From: Phycisphaeraceae bacterium
GTDB lineage: Bacteria > Planctomycetota > Phycisphaerae > Phycisphaerales > UBA1924
Length of the DNA: 64,000 nt
Reading direction: 5' to 3'
Assembly: GCA_026126305.1 (NCBI GenBank)
Contig: JAHCJI010000002.1
Location: 1-64,000 of the forward strand
The notes below the pieces were generated by a model, which saw only the letters and a list, made by a program, of their open reading frames with translations, made no database searches and had not been told where the DNA came from. The stretch's first letter is position 1. Each line of letters starts with the position of its first letter. This document shows positions 42,417-51,953 of this stretch, one piece after another. The position numbers and the translations under genes were made by a program.

Positions 42417-42985
42417 GGCGTGCTCCCCATCCCGAGGGCGTCCAGGTCGACCCGGCCGGGCGGATCAACGGCCACATCGCCCTCGATCACCACCGCGCGC
42501 AACGCACCACCGAAGAGCGCCACCGTCACGGCCCGATCGCCGCCGCCGACGCCCAACTCCACACTGCGACCACCGCCAAGCTCGGCGATAAAGGGAGGAC
42601 CGCTGATGGGCGTACCGTCTACGGCGGCCCGGTCGATCGTCCCCCGATTCAGACGCACCGCGGGCATGAATGGATCGCGCTGCCAGGCCCAAGCCTCGCC
42701 TTGCCCGTCGCGCTCCAGCACCCGCCGCTCGACCACAACGCGGTCCGCTTCGGCCACCACACGCAGCGGCTGCGATGCCACGGCCACCCGGCCCGCAGCG
42801 TTGGAAAGCAGCCCGGCCACCGCGTCGGCCTCGCCCGAAACGCTCCGCCCCACCAGCGTCGCCACGCGGGGTATCGTGAAGCCAAGCACCAGCGCCACGA
42901 CCACCAGCGTCACCACCAGTTCCACGAGTGTGAAGGCCCGTGCCATCGGCGTACTCCAGACGTCCTGCCCGACCGAGGCCATCAC
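42410..42985 (-). CDS. gspH: Minor pseudopilin GspH
   Basis: A 191-residue prepilin. The helix FTLVELVVTLVVVALVLGF follows a leader ending PMARA, so the residue before the cleavage site is Ala rather than Gly, which prepilin peptidases sometimes accept. The GTG at 42985 overlaps the gspG stop (GTGATG, so the ATG at 42982 is the alternative); the internal ATG before ARAFTL would give an unusually short leader. The GspH domain (about 45-190) is beta-rich. Confidence 0.82.
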   Translation of the reverse strand: MMASVGQDVWSTPMARAFTLVELVVTLVVVALVLGFTIPRVATLVGRSVSGEADAVAGLLSNAAGRVAVASQPLRVVAEADRVVVERRVLERDGQGEAWAWQRDPFMPAVRLNRGTIDRAAVDGTPISGPPFIAELGGGRSVELGVGGGDRAVTVALFGGALRAVVIEGDVAVDPPGRVDLDALGMGSTPW

Positions 42986-43410
42986 GGCGCGACGATATCC
43001 GCGTCTTCACCCTCGCCGCCGGGCTGCCCGTCTGCGCCAAAACTCACGATGTCGAAGTCGGTGTTCTTCTCGCCCGGCACGCGGAGCACGTACGGATTTC
43101 CCCAAGGATCCAGCAGCGCCTCGTCGTTGCGAAGGTATGGGCCGCGCCACGTTCCGCCCAGGCCGCTGGGCTCACGTCGCAAGAAGTCCAGGCTCGTTGT
43201 GTCGGGAAGTTTGCCCACGTCGATCATGAACGCCTCGACCTGGCCCGCGATCGTGCTCGCATCCGCAAGTGCCCGGGCCTGGCGGCTCTGCCCGATGCGA
43301 CCGAAAAGCCTCGGCACCACCACGGCCGCGATGATGCCCATGATCGTGATGATCACGATCACCTCGATGATCGTGAAGCCACGCCGACGACGATTCTTGT
43401 CCTTGCTCAT
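42982..43410 (-). CDS. gspG: Major pseudopilin GspG
   Basis: A 142-residue prepilin: leader MSKDKNRRRRG, helix FTIIEVIVIITIMGIIAAVV with Glu5, and the short GspG C-terminal domain (DPWGNPYVLRVPG, then GADGQPGGEGEDADI), whose Asp residues bind calcium in known structures. It polymerises into the pseudopilus that pushes substrates through GspD. Confidence 0.93.
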   Translation of the reverse strand: MSKDKNRRRRGFTIIEVIVIITIMGIIAAVVVPRLFGRIGQSRQARALADASTIAGQVEAFMIDVGKLPDTTSLDFLRREPSGLGGTWRGPYLRNDEALLDPWGNPYVLRVPGEKNTDFDIVSFGADGQPGGEGEDADIVAP

Positions 43411-43436
43411 GCCCGTTCGCTCCAGGTCCTTGCCGC

Positions 43437-44696
43437 TCAACCCATGGCCCCGCCGACGGCGTCCTGCAACTCCAGCATCGGCAGCAGGATGGCCAGCACG
43501 ATGAAACCAACCACGCCGGCCATGGCCACCACCAGCAAAGGCGGCAGCAGCGTGGTCACCATCTTCAATGTCGCTTCGGTCCGCTCTTCCATCGCGCGGG
43601 CAGCGTGCCCGAGCAATTCCTCCAGCCGGCCCGACCGCTCGCCCATGGCCACGATCTGCACCAGCATAGGCGGGAAGTACCCGCTCTCTTCCATAGGCGC
43701 GGCCAGCGTCTTGCCTTGCGAGACCTGCGTCACCACGTCCTCGATGACGGCTTCGAGCGCCTTGTTGCCCAGCGTCGCACGCGTGATGCGCAGCGCCTGC
43801 AACAGGTTGATCCCCGAACTGGTCAAGGTCCCCAGCGTGCGCGTGAACCGGCTCACCGCCACGTCTCGTGCCAACAGGCCGATCAGGGGGATGGACAGCA
43901 GCGCCTTGTCCATGCTCAGCCTGCCCTCGGGCGTGCGACGCATCGCCACGAATCCCGCCACGCCGACCACCAGCAGCGACAACAGCAGCCACCACCAACC
44001 GAGCACAAAGTTCGCAAAAGCCTGCACCACGAGCGTCGGCCAGGGAAGCTTGTCGATGGCACCCGCCGCCTCGGCGAGGATCTTGGGTGCTATCACCGTC
44101 GCCACAAGGATGATCGAAGCCAGGCTCAGCACGAGCAACAGCCCCGGGTACGTCGTCGCACCCACGAGCGCCCGGCGCAAGCGGACATCGCCTTCCAGCA
44201 GGTCGGCCAGATGCCCGAGCACCTCGCCCAGCCGCCCCGAGGCCTCGCCCGCTCGCACCATGCTCACGCTCAGGTCGTTGGCCAACTCCGGCGCGCTCTC
44301 CAATGCTTCGGCCAGCCCGCGACCGTGCTCCACCTTGTCGATGATCCGCTCCATGACCGCACGCTGCGCCTTGCTGCGACGCTGCCGGGCGATCAGACGC
44401 AACGCCTGCACCAGCGGCAGGCCCGCGTCGAGCCCGGTGGAAAGTTCACGCATCACCGCCGCACGCTGCGTCCCGCTGAAGCGACCGCCTCCGAGCGAGT
44501 ATCCACGAGAACGCGCTTCCTCTGTGGCTTCTGCCGCTCCGGCCACGCTCATCGACGCCGCAAAAGCGTCCAGCGACTCGACGGCCATGGGCGTCAGCCC
44601 GCGCCGCGTGGCCTCGCGGATGGCCGCCGCACGCGTGGGCGCGTCGATGATGGGGGCATCGCTTCCCCCGGCGCACTGCACGCGAAAACTGGGCAT
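43437..44696 (-). CDS. gspF: Type II secretion platform protein GspF
   Basis: A 419-residue GspF with two T2SSF domains (about 85-205 and 285-410), three membrane helices (about 185-205, 225-250 and 385-410) and family segments ELSTGLDAGLPLVQAL, VRAGEASGRLGEVLGHLAD and VAMGERSGRLEELLGHAA. It is the inner-membrane core working with the GspE ATPase. The start overlaps the gspE stop as TGATG. Confidence 0.92.
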   Translation of the reverse strand: MPSFRVQCAGGSDAPIIDAPTRAAAIREATRRGLTPMAVESLDAFAASMSVAGAAEATEEARSRGYSLGGGRFSGTQRAAVMRELSTGLDAGLPLVQALRLIARQRRSKAQRAVMERIIDKVEHGRGLAEALESAPELANDLSVSMVRAGEASGRLGEVLGHLADLLEGDVRLRRALVGATTYPGLLLVLSLASIILVATVIAPKILAEAAGAIDKLPWPTLVVQAFANFVLGWWWLLLSLLVVGVAGFVAMRRTPEGRLSMDKALLSIPLIGLLARDVAVSRFTRTLGTLTSSGINLLQALRITRATLGNKALEAVIEDVVTQVSQGKTLAAPMEESGYFPPMLVQIVAMGERSGRLEELLGHAARAMEERTEATLKMVTTLLPPLLVVAMAGVVGFIVLAILLPMLELQDAVGGAMG

Positions 44697-46351
44697 CAGT
44701 CGTGCCCCTCAAGCAGCACGTCGGTCCCGCTGTCCTGCGTGGCACGCAAGACCTCGCCCACCGTCGTCATGCCTTTGCAGGCCTTCAGCAACCCGTCACG
44801 ACGCATCGTGATATGCGATGGCGCGGCCGTCTCAAGCAACTTCTGAGCGTTCACGCGTTCACCAATGGCCGTCCGCATTGCGCGCGTTACCGTCAGGACC
44901 TCGTAGAAACCGATCCGACCCTTGAACACCGCACCGCCCGCGTCGTGCGAATCGATCGGCTCGCCAGAGGCATCGGCGAACAAAGCCCGTTCCTCGGAAG
45001 TCAGGCGCAGCATCTCTGCTTCCGTGGGACGATGCACGTAGGCATACTTGCTCGACAAACGCCGACCCAGCCGCTGCGCGATCACAGCCTCAAGCACGCT
45101 GGCCAGCAGGAAGGGCTCGATCCCCATGTCCAACATCCGGCCCACCGCGCTTGCCGCGTCGTTGGTGTGCAGCGTCGACAAAATCAGGTGCCCGGTCATC
45201 GCCGCCCGCACCGCGATCTCGGCCGTCTCGCCATCGCGGATCTCGCCCACCATCACCACGTCGGGGTCCTGACGCAGGATCGAACGCAGACCCGAAGCGA
45301 AACTCAGCCCCCGCTTGGGGTTCACGGGGATCTGGTTCACGCCCTCCAGCTCGTACTCCACAGGGTCTTCGATCGTGATGATCTTCTTCCGCGGGTCGTA
45401 CAGCTTGCTGAGTGCCGCGTACAGCGTCGTGGTCTTGCCCGAGCCCGTCGGCCCCGTCACCAGCACCATGCCGTGGGGGATGGCTATCAGGCGGTCCACC
45501 TCGCGACGGTCGGCCTCACGCATCCCAAGCGTTTCCAGGTCCAGTTGCAGGCTCTGCTTGTCCAGCACGCGCATCACGATCGATTCGCCGTAGATCGTCG
45601 GCGCCGTCGACACGCGGATGTCGATCTTGCGACCGTCAAAACGCAGCGTGATGTGACCATCCTGCGGCGCGTACCGCTCGGCGATGTTCATCCCAGCCAT
45701 GATCTTGATTCGGCTGGTGATCGCCGGCTGCAACCGCTTGGGCGGGGGCTGTTGCTCCACCAGCACGCCGTCGATGCGATACTTCACCTTCAGGTCACGC
45801 TCGAAGGGTTCGACGTGGATATCGCTTGCGCCAAGACGGATCGCTTCAAGGATCAACAGATTGACCAGGTTGATCAGCGAGGGCTGCTCGGCCATCCGGT
45901 GCAGGTCCTCGGCCTCGATCGATTCGAGGTTGGCCAGCACCTCATCCCCGCTGCCACCCAGGCTCGCGGCCATCGCCGCCGCCGTCGTGCCATACTCACG
46001 TTGCACCAAGGCGCGAAACGCCGGCTCGGAAATCGCCACCGGCGTCACCGGCCGGCCCACGATCAGCGAGGCCTCGTCGACGCTGGCCCAGTCGCTGGGG
46101 TCTAGCATCGCAAGGATGATCCGCCCTTCGCGCTCGCCGATCGGAGCCGCATGCAACCGTGCGACGTCGTCGCCGCTCAGCAGGCGTGCGATGGCCCGCT
46201 CGACTGTCGGGGCCTCGGTCAGCAACAACACGGGCACCTCCGCGTCATTCGCCGAGGAAGGAGCCGCGTGCCCGTTGTTCGAGATCGACAATCCGGACGC
46301 TTCGCCCGAGCCAACTGGACGCCCCGAAATGGCCGTGCCTTCCAATGCCAC
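44696..46351 (-). CDS. gspE: Type II secretion ATPase GspE, lacking the tetracysteine site
   Basis: A 551-residue secretion ATPase. N1E-type N-terminus (about 40-150), N2E (about 165-280) and the RecA-like C-terminal domain with Walker A GPTGSGKTTTLYAAL (about 300), the Asp box, Walker B VVMVGEIRDGETAEIA and the His box LSTLHTNDAASAV. The region after QRLGRRLSSKYAYVH, where GspE normally carries CxxC...CxxC zinc ligands, contains no cysteine at all. It powers pseudopilus assembly with GspF. GTG start right after the TAA of the upstream gene. Confidence 0.92.
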   Translation of the reverse strand: MALEGTAISGRPVGSGEASGLSISNNGHAAPSSANDAEVPVLLLTEAPTVERAIARLLSGDDVARLHAAPIGEREGRIILAMLDPSDWASVDEASLIVGRPVTPVAISEPAFRALVQREYGTTAAAMAASLGGSGDEVLANLESIEAEDLHRMAEQPSLINLVNLLILEAIRLGASDIHVEPFERDLKVKYRIDGVLVEQQPPPKRLQPAITSRIKIMAGMNIAERYAPQDGHITLRFDGRKIDIRVSTAPTIYGESIVMRVLDKQSLQLDLETLGMREADRREVDRLIAIPHGMVLVTGPTGSGKTTTLYAALSKLYDPRKKIITIEDPVEYELEGVNQIPVNPKRGLSFASGLRSILRQDPDVVMVGEIRDGETAEIAVRAAMTGHLILSTLHTNDAASAVGRMLDMGIEPFLLASVLEAVIAQRLGRRLSSKYAYVHRPTEAEMLRLTSEERALFADASGEPIDSHDAGGAVFKGRIGFYEVLTVTRAMRTAIGERVNAQKLLETAAPSHITMRRDGLLKACKGMTTVGEVLRATQDSGTDVLLEGHD

Positions 46352-47578
46352 TTACCCACCACCAAACTGCCGGAGCACGGCGTCGGCATCAAAGCCCGAA
46401 TCGCCCGCCTTGGGCATCCGGGCGATCTGATCGGGCGTCAACAACGCGCGGACCCGCTCGACGAATCGATCATCCAAAGCCTCGCGTTCCTTCGCGATGG
46501 CGTCGGTGCCGGACGTATCCGCCCCCCATCCCCACCAACTCTGCTCGTCCTTCGATTGCTGATCGTCGATGGTCTTGGCCCAACGCTCGTTGATCGGCGT
46601 CGATTCTCGACGGTACGACTCGGCAACGGCGTTCAACCCCTCACGCTGCGCCGCCGTCAGGTCCTCCAGTTTCAAGGCCGATTCGATCTGCCGCTCGGCC
46701 TTGCTCGGGCGATACACCGTCGGCCAGGTTCGCTGCTTCACCTCGCGGTCCCACTTGCCCTGCGCGTCGGCGGGCAAAATCTGCATCACCTGACGGGCAA
46801 ACCGGGCGTTGACCGCCTTGCCCTGAGTCCCAAGATCGCGCATCTCCTTCATCGCTTCCTGCATTCGCGTCATCGACGCCTCGTCCCAGTTGAAGCCTTC
46901 CTGCATCTGCCTCATCTGGCTGCGGCTGAACTCCATCGCCCGGTCGATCATCCGGCGGTTGATCGGGTCGATCTCGGCTTCATAAGCCAATAACGCCTCG
47001 GCCACCGAAGCATTGCCCGAAACCTCGACCGTGCGGGCAATATCGTGCAGGTCCAGCGTTGCACCGCTCACCATGGACATGCTCTCCATGGCGATGGCCT
47101 GTTCACGGCGACGGGCCCGTTCGACACGAGCAAAGGCAGCTTCCTGCTCGGGCCCGATGGCCAACGCACGCAAGTCATCAAAGAATGACTTTTCCAGCCG
47201 CTCCATCGTGTTCATGAACCCAAGCGCAATCTGGCCCATGGGCTTCATCATTGCTTCCCAGTCCCGAGTTCGGCCCGCGTCTTCCTGGAGCTTGCGCATC
47301 GCATCCATCAGCACGTCGTTGGCGGCCTTGAACCGGTCCAGATAATCCTGATGGACCAACATTGCCGTCTCGCGCTGAGCCGCATCGAACCCAAGCAGGT
47401 CGCAGTACCGCCCGGTCGAATCGCGGCCGATGGCCATCGACATCGCGTCCGAGCCGCCCATGCCAAAGCCCATCTGCCCGTGCGACGGCGAAGCCGTCAC
47501 GCAAAGCGTCACGAGCACGCATGTGACAAACCAAGCAAAAACAGAACGATATCCGGTAGTGCCACTCGTCCGATGCAT
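46352..47578 (-). CDS. Secreted LTxxQ-type helical protein 1
   Basis: A 408-residue exported protein (signal about 1-34, SHGQ) made almost entirely of charged helices. It has LTAAQREGLNAVAESYRRES and LTPDQIARMPKAG near the C-terminus, the LTxxQ pattern known from periplasmic CpxP/Spy-type proteins, though far longer. Two paralogues follow upstream in the same operon, and this one abuts gspE with no gap. GAGGGG lies 8 bases before the ATG. A chaperone-like or metal-sensing role would be speculation. Confidence 0.65.
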   Translation of the reverse strand: MHRTSGTTGYRSVFAWFVTCVLVTLCVTASPSHGQMGFGMGGSDAMSMAIGRDSTGRYCDLLGFDAAQRETAMLVHQDYLDRFKAANDVLMDAMRKLQEDAGRTRDWEAMMKPMGQIALGFMNTMERLEKSFFDDLRALAIGPEQEAAFARVERARRREQAIAMESMSMVSGATLDLHDIARTVEVSGNASVAEALLAYEAEIDPINRRMIDRAMEFSRSQMRQMQEGFNWDEASMTRMQEAMKEMRDLGTQGKAVNARFARQVMQILPADAQGKWDREVKQRTWPTVYRPSKAERQIESALKLEDLTAAQREGLNAVAESYRRESTPINERWAKTIDDQQSKDEQSWWGWGADTSGTDAIAKEREALDDRFVERVRALLTPDQIARMPKAGDSGFDADAVLRQFGGG

Positions 47579-47710
47579 CACGTATCCCCTCGCCTTGTCC
47601 CCGGGGCCACCAGCGAATGTGGTGAAGTGAACCCCCTCTATCATTGGGCCCGATCGGCCCAAAGTTGCAAATGGAATAAAACCCAATTCCAGCAGGCCGG
47701 GCCGAGCGAC

Positions 47711-48913
47711 TCACCCTCCAATGCGGATCGTTCGGCTGCTGCCCGCAGGTGTGAATTGCACGGCATCGCTCTCCGGCTCGGCCTTTGGCAACAGTTCCAT
47801 CTGTTCAGCGGTCAGAATCTGAGACAGCCTCTGCTCCAGCCGCACGCCTAGGTCTCGGACCGCCAGCCGGGCTGGTGCGCTGCCTGCGTGCTCCTGCCCA
47901 TCAACCAACACCATCACGCCCGGGGGCAATGGATCATTGGCTTCACGCTCCTTCTCAGCCTCGACCCAACGTGCCCTTGCCGCCGAGGCGTCACGAGCGT
48001 GCTGAGCGGCCATTGCTTCCAGTTGCTCCCGCTGTGAAGGACTCAGATCTTCCAATCCCAGGGCTGCCTCAAGCCGCCGCTCGGCGTCCAATGGCCGGTA
48101 CACCCGTGGATACGCTAATCGAAGCCAAGCGCTATGGAGCGCATCATCGCCAAAGATGCCAGACATCATCCGAATCGTCTGCTCTCCAAGCTGTGCAATC
48201 CGGCCATCGATTTCTCGCAGTTCCTTATAGGGGTCCTCACCGCCGCCAAAAAAAATCCCGCCGCGAAAGTCCGGGTTGATCCCAATCGCCGAGGCTTTAC
48301 GCTCACGCTCGACCAGGTGCCCGTCCACCTGCACCGACCAGCGATCCAGCATGTCGATGACATCGGCATTCCCAGCCGTCTGCGCGAACTCGGTACGGAC
48401 CAACTCTTCAAGATCCACACGGGCGGGAGCGCGCAGCAACGTCCGAAGGTACTTCCCCCGGCGGTGCAAGCGCTCCGCCTTGGGCCAGTTTTCCTCCTGC
48501 TCGGGCGTCATGAGTGCCCGCAGGTCACTCATAAAGGTCAATTCGAGGACACGCACCCGCTCTTGGTGGTTCCCAGTAGCTTCCTTGATCTTTGTCATCA
48601 TCGACATCATGTCTTGGCCATCAGCCTCTTGTTGAAGCCGCTGAATGTCATGCCGTAAGGAATCTGCCGCTGCTTGCTTGGCATCTGCCAGGTCGCGGTA
48701 CATGTCCAAGGCCACGCTCGATTGCACCTCGTCAAAGCCAAGTGCCTCGGTCATGCCCTTAACGCGATCCCGCGAAAGACCATCCGCGGTACCCGAAGTG
48801 AGGGACGAGGACGACGCATGAACAACAACGCGACCGCCATCCTGCCCCATTGCAGGACCGCAGGCGATCAGGCCAAGAACCAAGACCGTGCAACAACAAC
48901 GAAGAACGCGCAT
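47711..48913 (-). CDS. Secreted LTxxQ-type helical protein 2
   Basis: A 400-residue paralogue of the two neighbours. Signal peptide (about 1-24), then helices with LMTPEQEENWPKAERLHRRG, DLSPSQREQLEAM and LTAEQMELLPKAE, the same three motif positions as in the other two. A HRR and REL-rich core is shared with protein 3. The ATG has GGAGG 8 bases upstream. Confidence 0.65.
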   Translation of the reverse strand: MRVLRCCCTVLVLGLIACGPAMGQDGGRVVVHASSSSLTSGTADGLSRDRVKGMTEALGFDEVQSSVALDMYRDLADAKQAAADSLRHDIQRLQQEADGQDMMSMMTKIKEATGNHQERVRVLELTFMSDLRALMTPEQEENWPKAERLHRRGKYLRTLLRAPARVDLEELVRTEFAQTAGNADVIDMLDRWSVQVDGHLVERERKASAIGINPDFRGGIFFGGGEDPYKELREIDGRIAQLGEQTIRMMSGIFGDDALHSAWLRLAYPRVYRPLDAERRLEAALGLEDLSPSQREQLEAMAAQHARDASAARARWVEAEKEREANDPLPPGVMVLVDGQEHAGSAPARLAVRDLGVRLEQRLSQILTAEQMELLPKAEPESDAVQFTPAGSSRTIRIGG

Positions 48914-49027
48914 CGTCGTGCCTCCTGGCCGCCCAGAGCCCCACGAGAACGGGAGCCCATGTTCGGCATCATGCACGATATGGATGCGCGGCAGTGGGGG
49001 ATCCGGCAGCCTGCGATCTCAGGAAAA

Positions 49028-50266
49028 CTACAACTCACGCCGCGGGGCGCGCTGAGGCTGTTGTTGACCGCCGCGACCGCCCTCACGCTGCTGGGCCCGC
49101 CCGCGCTCGCCTTCCCGCTCGCTGCCAAGGGAACGCTCGATCTGCGCCGTCTGCGATTCGGTCAAGATCCCACGCACCTGCTCGATCGTCCGATCAACCA
49201 ACGTCCGCTTCTCGGCAAACAACTCACGGTCGGCACCCTCGCGTCCGCCTCCCATGCGCATCATGCTCTGCATTGTCATGTTGTTTTCATTGGACTCGAT
49301 CGCGTCTGCCAGCCGCCGATTGACCTGATCGATCTGACGGGCGGCCAAGACCGCGATGCCCTCCAGACGCGAACGCTGGTCGTCGCTCAAGTCGGCCAGC
49401 CCGCGGGCCGCCGCGAGCGCCCGTTCCGCTCTGCTCTCACGAAACACCGTGGGGAAGCTCGCCCGATTCACCTCGGTCCGGAAGGTTTCCAGAGCATCGC
49501 TGGGCAGGATGGCTTCGAGCCGACGGGCATACGTCCGATGCGTCTCGCGCACGCGGGTGCTCGCGTCTCGAGCCTTGACAAAGTGCCCTTCGAGCGCCTC
49601 GAAGTTGTTGTCCCGGAACAAGGCCATCCCCTGCTCAAAAAGACCATCTCGCGCGGCCAGGGCCCGATCCAACGCCAACTCGTAATCCATCAGCACCGTA
49701 CCGACTTCCTGGGCGGCGTTCCCGTCCAGTTGCAACCCCTTGACGATCGCGAAAAGGTCCACACGCTCGCCGCTCATCAGGCCGCGCGGCAGCAACGTCG
49801 TCCGGCGATGGACCAACTCAACCTTAGTCCAGGTTTGCTCTTGCTCGGGCGTCAGCAGCGTCTTCAGATCGCTCATGAACTGGGTTTCGAGCGTCCGCAT
49901 TCGCGATTGCGTCCTCTCGCCGATCTCACGCAGGCCTTCAAACACCGTGGGATCACGCGTCTCCTGGAACTCCTGGCGAGCCTTCTGCCCAGCCTCGCGG
50001 ATCGCGTCCATGGCCGTTTGCACCCCGTCGATGTACTCCTCGAGCATCAACTGGGCCACCTCGCGCTGGTCGGCGTCCAGACCCAGCAAGTTGGCGTACT
50101 CCTCGAGTTGCTGCCGGTTGATCTGCGGCCCACCCATACCACCAAAGGCGCCAAATCCACCGCCGCCGCCTCCGCCACCGAACTGGGCGCTGGCCGGGCT
50201 GGAAGCCATCAGGGCCATCGACACGCACGCAACACCGATCAAAATCCGATTCAGCAAGCCAGCCAT
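49028..50266 (-). CDS. Secreted LTxxQ-type helical protein 3
   Basis: A 412-residue paralogue, first gene of the operon. Signal peptide (about 1-27, ASAQ), a Gly-rich stretch (FGGGGGGGGFGAFGG), then helices with LLTPEQEQTWTKVELVHRRT, DLSDDQRSRLEGI and LTESQTAQIERS. The C-terminal 30 residues are Arg/Gln/Gly-rich, which the others lack. GGAGG lies 8 bases before the ATG. Promoters for the operon should lie between here and panD. Confidence 0.65.
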   Translation of the reverse strand: MAGLLNRILIGVACVSMALMASSPASAQFGGGGGGGGFGAFGGMGGPQINRQQLEEYANLLGLDADQREVAQLMLEEYIDGVQTAMDAIREAGQKARQEFQETRDPTVFEGLREIGERTQSRMRTLETQFMSDLKTLLTPEQEQTWTKVELVHRRTTLLPRGLMSGERVDLFAIVKGLQLDGNAAQEVGTVLMDYELALDRALAARDGLFEQGMALFRDNNFEALEGHFVKARDASTRVRETHRTYARRLEAILPSDALETFRTEVNRASFPTVFRESRAERALAAARGLADLSDDQRSRLEGIAVLAARQIDQVNRRLADAIESNENNMTMQSMMRMGGGREGADRELFAEKRTLVDRTIEQVRGILTESQTAQIERSLGSEREGERGRAQQREGGRGGQQQPQRAPRREL

Positions 50267-50399
50267 AGGGAAAACCTCCATTGGCAGATCGAGAATGTTG
50301 GCCCGGTGTCCAACGCCACGCCTTAACACTCTATTGCCCATCGAGCCTTCTTTGCGTTACCAACGGTGGGGTGTGCGTGGCACATATCATCCCCTTCCC

Positions 50400-50768
50400 A
50401 TGCTCAGGAAAGTCCTGCACAGCAAGATCCACATGGCCACCGTCACCGCGGCCCGCCCTGATTATGTCGGCTCGATCACCATCGATCGCCAACTCTTGCG
50501 GGCCATCGGCCTGCGCGCCAGCGACGCTGTCGAAATCGCCAATGCCACCAACGGCGAGCGCTTCGAGACCTACGTCTTCCTGGGGGGCGAGGGCGTCATC
50601 GAGGTCAACGGGGCCGCCGCCCAACTGGTCGAGCCCGGCGACCGGCTCATCATTATGCACTACGCCCTGATGGACGAGGCCGAGTACCGCGCCCATCGGC
50701 CCAGGGTGGCGCTGGTGGGGGAGGGCAACGCCCTGGACCGGGTGATCGGCTACGAGCCCTGGCCCTGA
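50400..50768 (+). CDS. panD: Aspartate 1-decarboxylase
   Basis: A 122-residue PanD making beta-alanine for pantothenate. MLRKVLHSKIHMATVT is the canonical start, the self-cleavage site is Gly24-Ser25 in YVGSITID (the Ser becomes the pyruvoyl group), and NGERFETYVF and NGAAAQLVEPGDRLIIM follow. The end overlaps the convergent glycosyltransferase gene by 19 bases. panB and panC are not in the window. Confidence 0.95.
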   Translation: MLRKVLHSKIHMATVTAARPDYVGSITIDRQLLRAIGLRASDAVEIANATNGERFETYVFLGGEGVIEVNGAAAQLVEPGDRLIIMHYALMDEAEYRAHRPRVALVGEGNALDRVIGYEPWP

Positions 50769-51922
50769 AGCGCGGGCGTGCGCACCAGCGCCTCATGGGC
50801 CGACCAGAACTTCTCAAAACTCGCTGAGATCGAAAAGTTCTGGGACCATGCGATGCCCGCGGCACCCATGGCTTTGCGTCGGTCGTGGTTGGTCACCAGT
50901 TCGCTCACCGCATCCACCCATGCCGCCGGCTTACCCCCGGGCAGCACCAGGCCCGTGCGCCCGTCGTCGACCACTTCCTTGGGCCCGCCCTGGTCGGCCA
51001 CGACGACGGCGATGCCGCTGGCCTGACTCTCGAGCACCACTTGGCCCAGCGTGTCGGTGAGCGATGGGAAGACGAACATATCGGCCGAGGCGTAGAGGGT
51101 GGCCAGTTCGGTGCCATGCTTGAAGCCCGGGAAGACCGCGCCGTGGCCGACGAGGCTTGCCCTCATCTCGTCGAGGTAGGGCCCGCCGCCGACGACTACA
51201 AGCCGCGCGTCCACGCCCGCGGCCCGCGCCCGCTCGCGCACCTTGGGCCAGATATCGGTGAGCATGGGCAGGTTCTTCTCGGTGCTGATGCGGCCCACGT
51301 AGAGCACCTTCACCGACTCTCGCGGCAGGCCATGCTCGTCCCAGACCGATGGGTCCTTGTGCCCGGCATCGAAGTCGTCCAGCGCGATGCCCGGCTCCAG
51401 CTTCGCCATGCGACCCCGCGAGAAGCCCAGCTTCTCGAGCGATTCCATGTACTGCTCGCTGCGCGAGAGGATCAACTCGAACGGCTTGTAGAAGTACTTC
51501 ATGTACTGGGCCGTCACCGTGCCGTACATCTCGTCGTGGAACAGGTGCTCGAGGTACGCGGGGAAGTCGGTGTGGTAGACCCCGGCGATGGGGATGCCGC
51601 GTTTCTTGGCGTAGTCGCGCCCCACCTTGCCCACCCCGCCGGGCGTCGACACATGGACAACATCGGGCCCGAATGCGTCGGCCCGCCGGACCAGATCCCC
51701 CTTGTTGGGGATGACGAAGTCCAGCTCTGGATACTTTGGCATCTTCGTGGCGAACTTCGGCTTGCAGTTATAGAAGCAAGGCTCGGGCGGGATCTCGAAC
51801 CGCGTCGAAGTGGCGATGAGCAAGTCGCGCCCGGCCTTGAGCGACTCGTGCCCCATGTTGCGAATGAATCGGCTCACGCCGTTTACGTCGCCCAGGGTGT
51901 CGGTGAACAGCATGAGCCGCAT
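50750..51922 (-). CDS. GT4-family glycosyltransferase
   Basis: A 390-residue GT-B fold glycosyltransferase. Donor-binding residues are in VLYVGRISTEKNLPML and the EX7E-like segment SLTDTLGQVVLESQASG; the N-terminal domain has DVVHVSTPGGVGKVGR and GVYHTDFPAYLEHL. The pattern is that of GT4 enzymes such as mannosyl- or glucosyl-lipid synthases. The substrate is not determined. It follows icd by 31 bases and may be co-transcribed. Confidence 0.85.
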   Translation of the reverse strand: MRLMLFTDTLGDVNGVSRFIRNMGHESLKAGRDLLIATSTRFEIPPEPCFYNCKPKFATKMPKYPELDFVIPNKGDLVRRADAFGPDVVHVSTPGGVGKVGRDYAKKRGIPIAGVYHTDFPAYLEHLFHDEMYGTVTAQYMKYFYKPFELILSRSEQYMESLEKLGFSRGRMAKLEPGIALDDFDAGHKDPSVWDEHGLPRESVKVLYVGRISTEKNLPMLTDIWPKVRERARAAGVDARLVVVGGGPYLDEMRASLVGHGAVFPGFKHGTELATLYASADMFVFPSLTDTLGQVVLESQASGIAVVVADQGGPKEVVDDGRTGLVLPGGKPAAWVDAVSELVTNHDRRKAMGAAGIAWSQNFSISASFEKFWSAHEALVRTPALQGQGS

Positions 51923-51953
51923 ATTTTCGTATCCTCTGGCGCGTCTATGAGGC

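Noticed and set aside
50750..50768. Overlap of panD and the glycosyltransferase as a regulatory antisense device
   Set aside because: A 19-base convergent overlap is common in compact genomes and shows no special structure.
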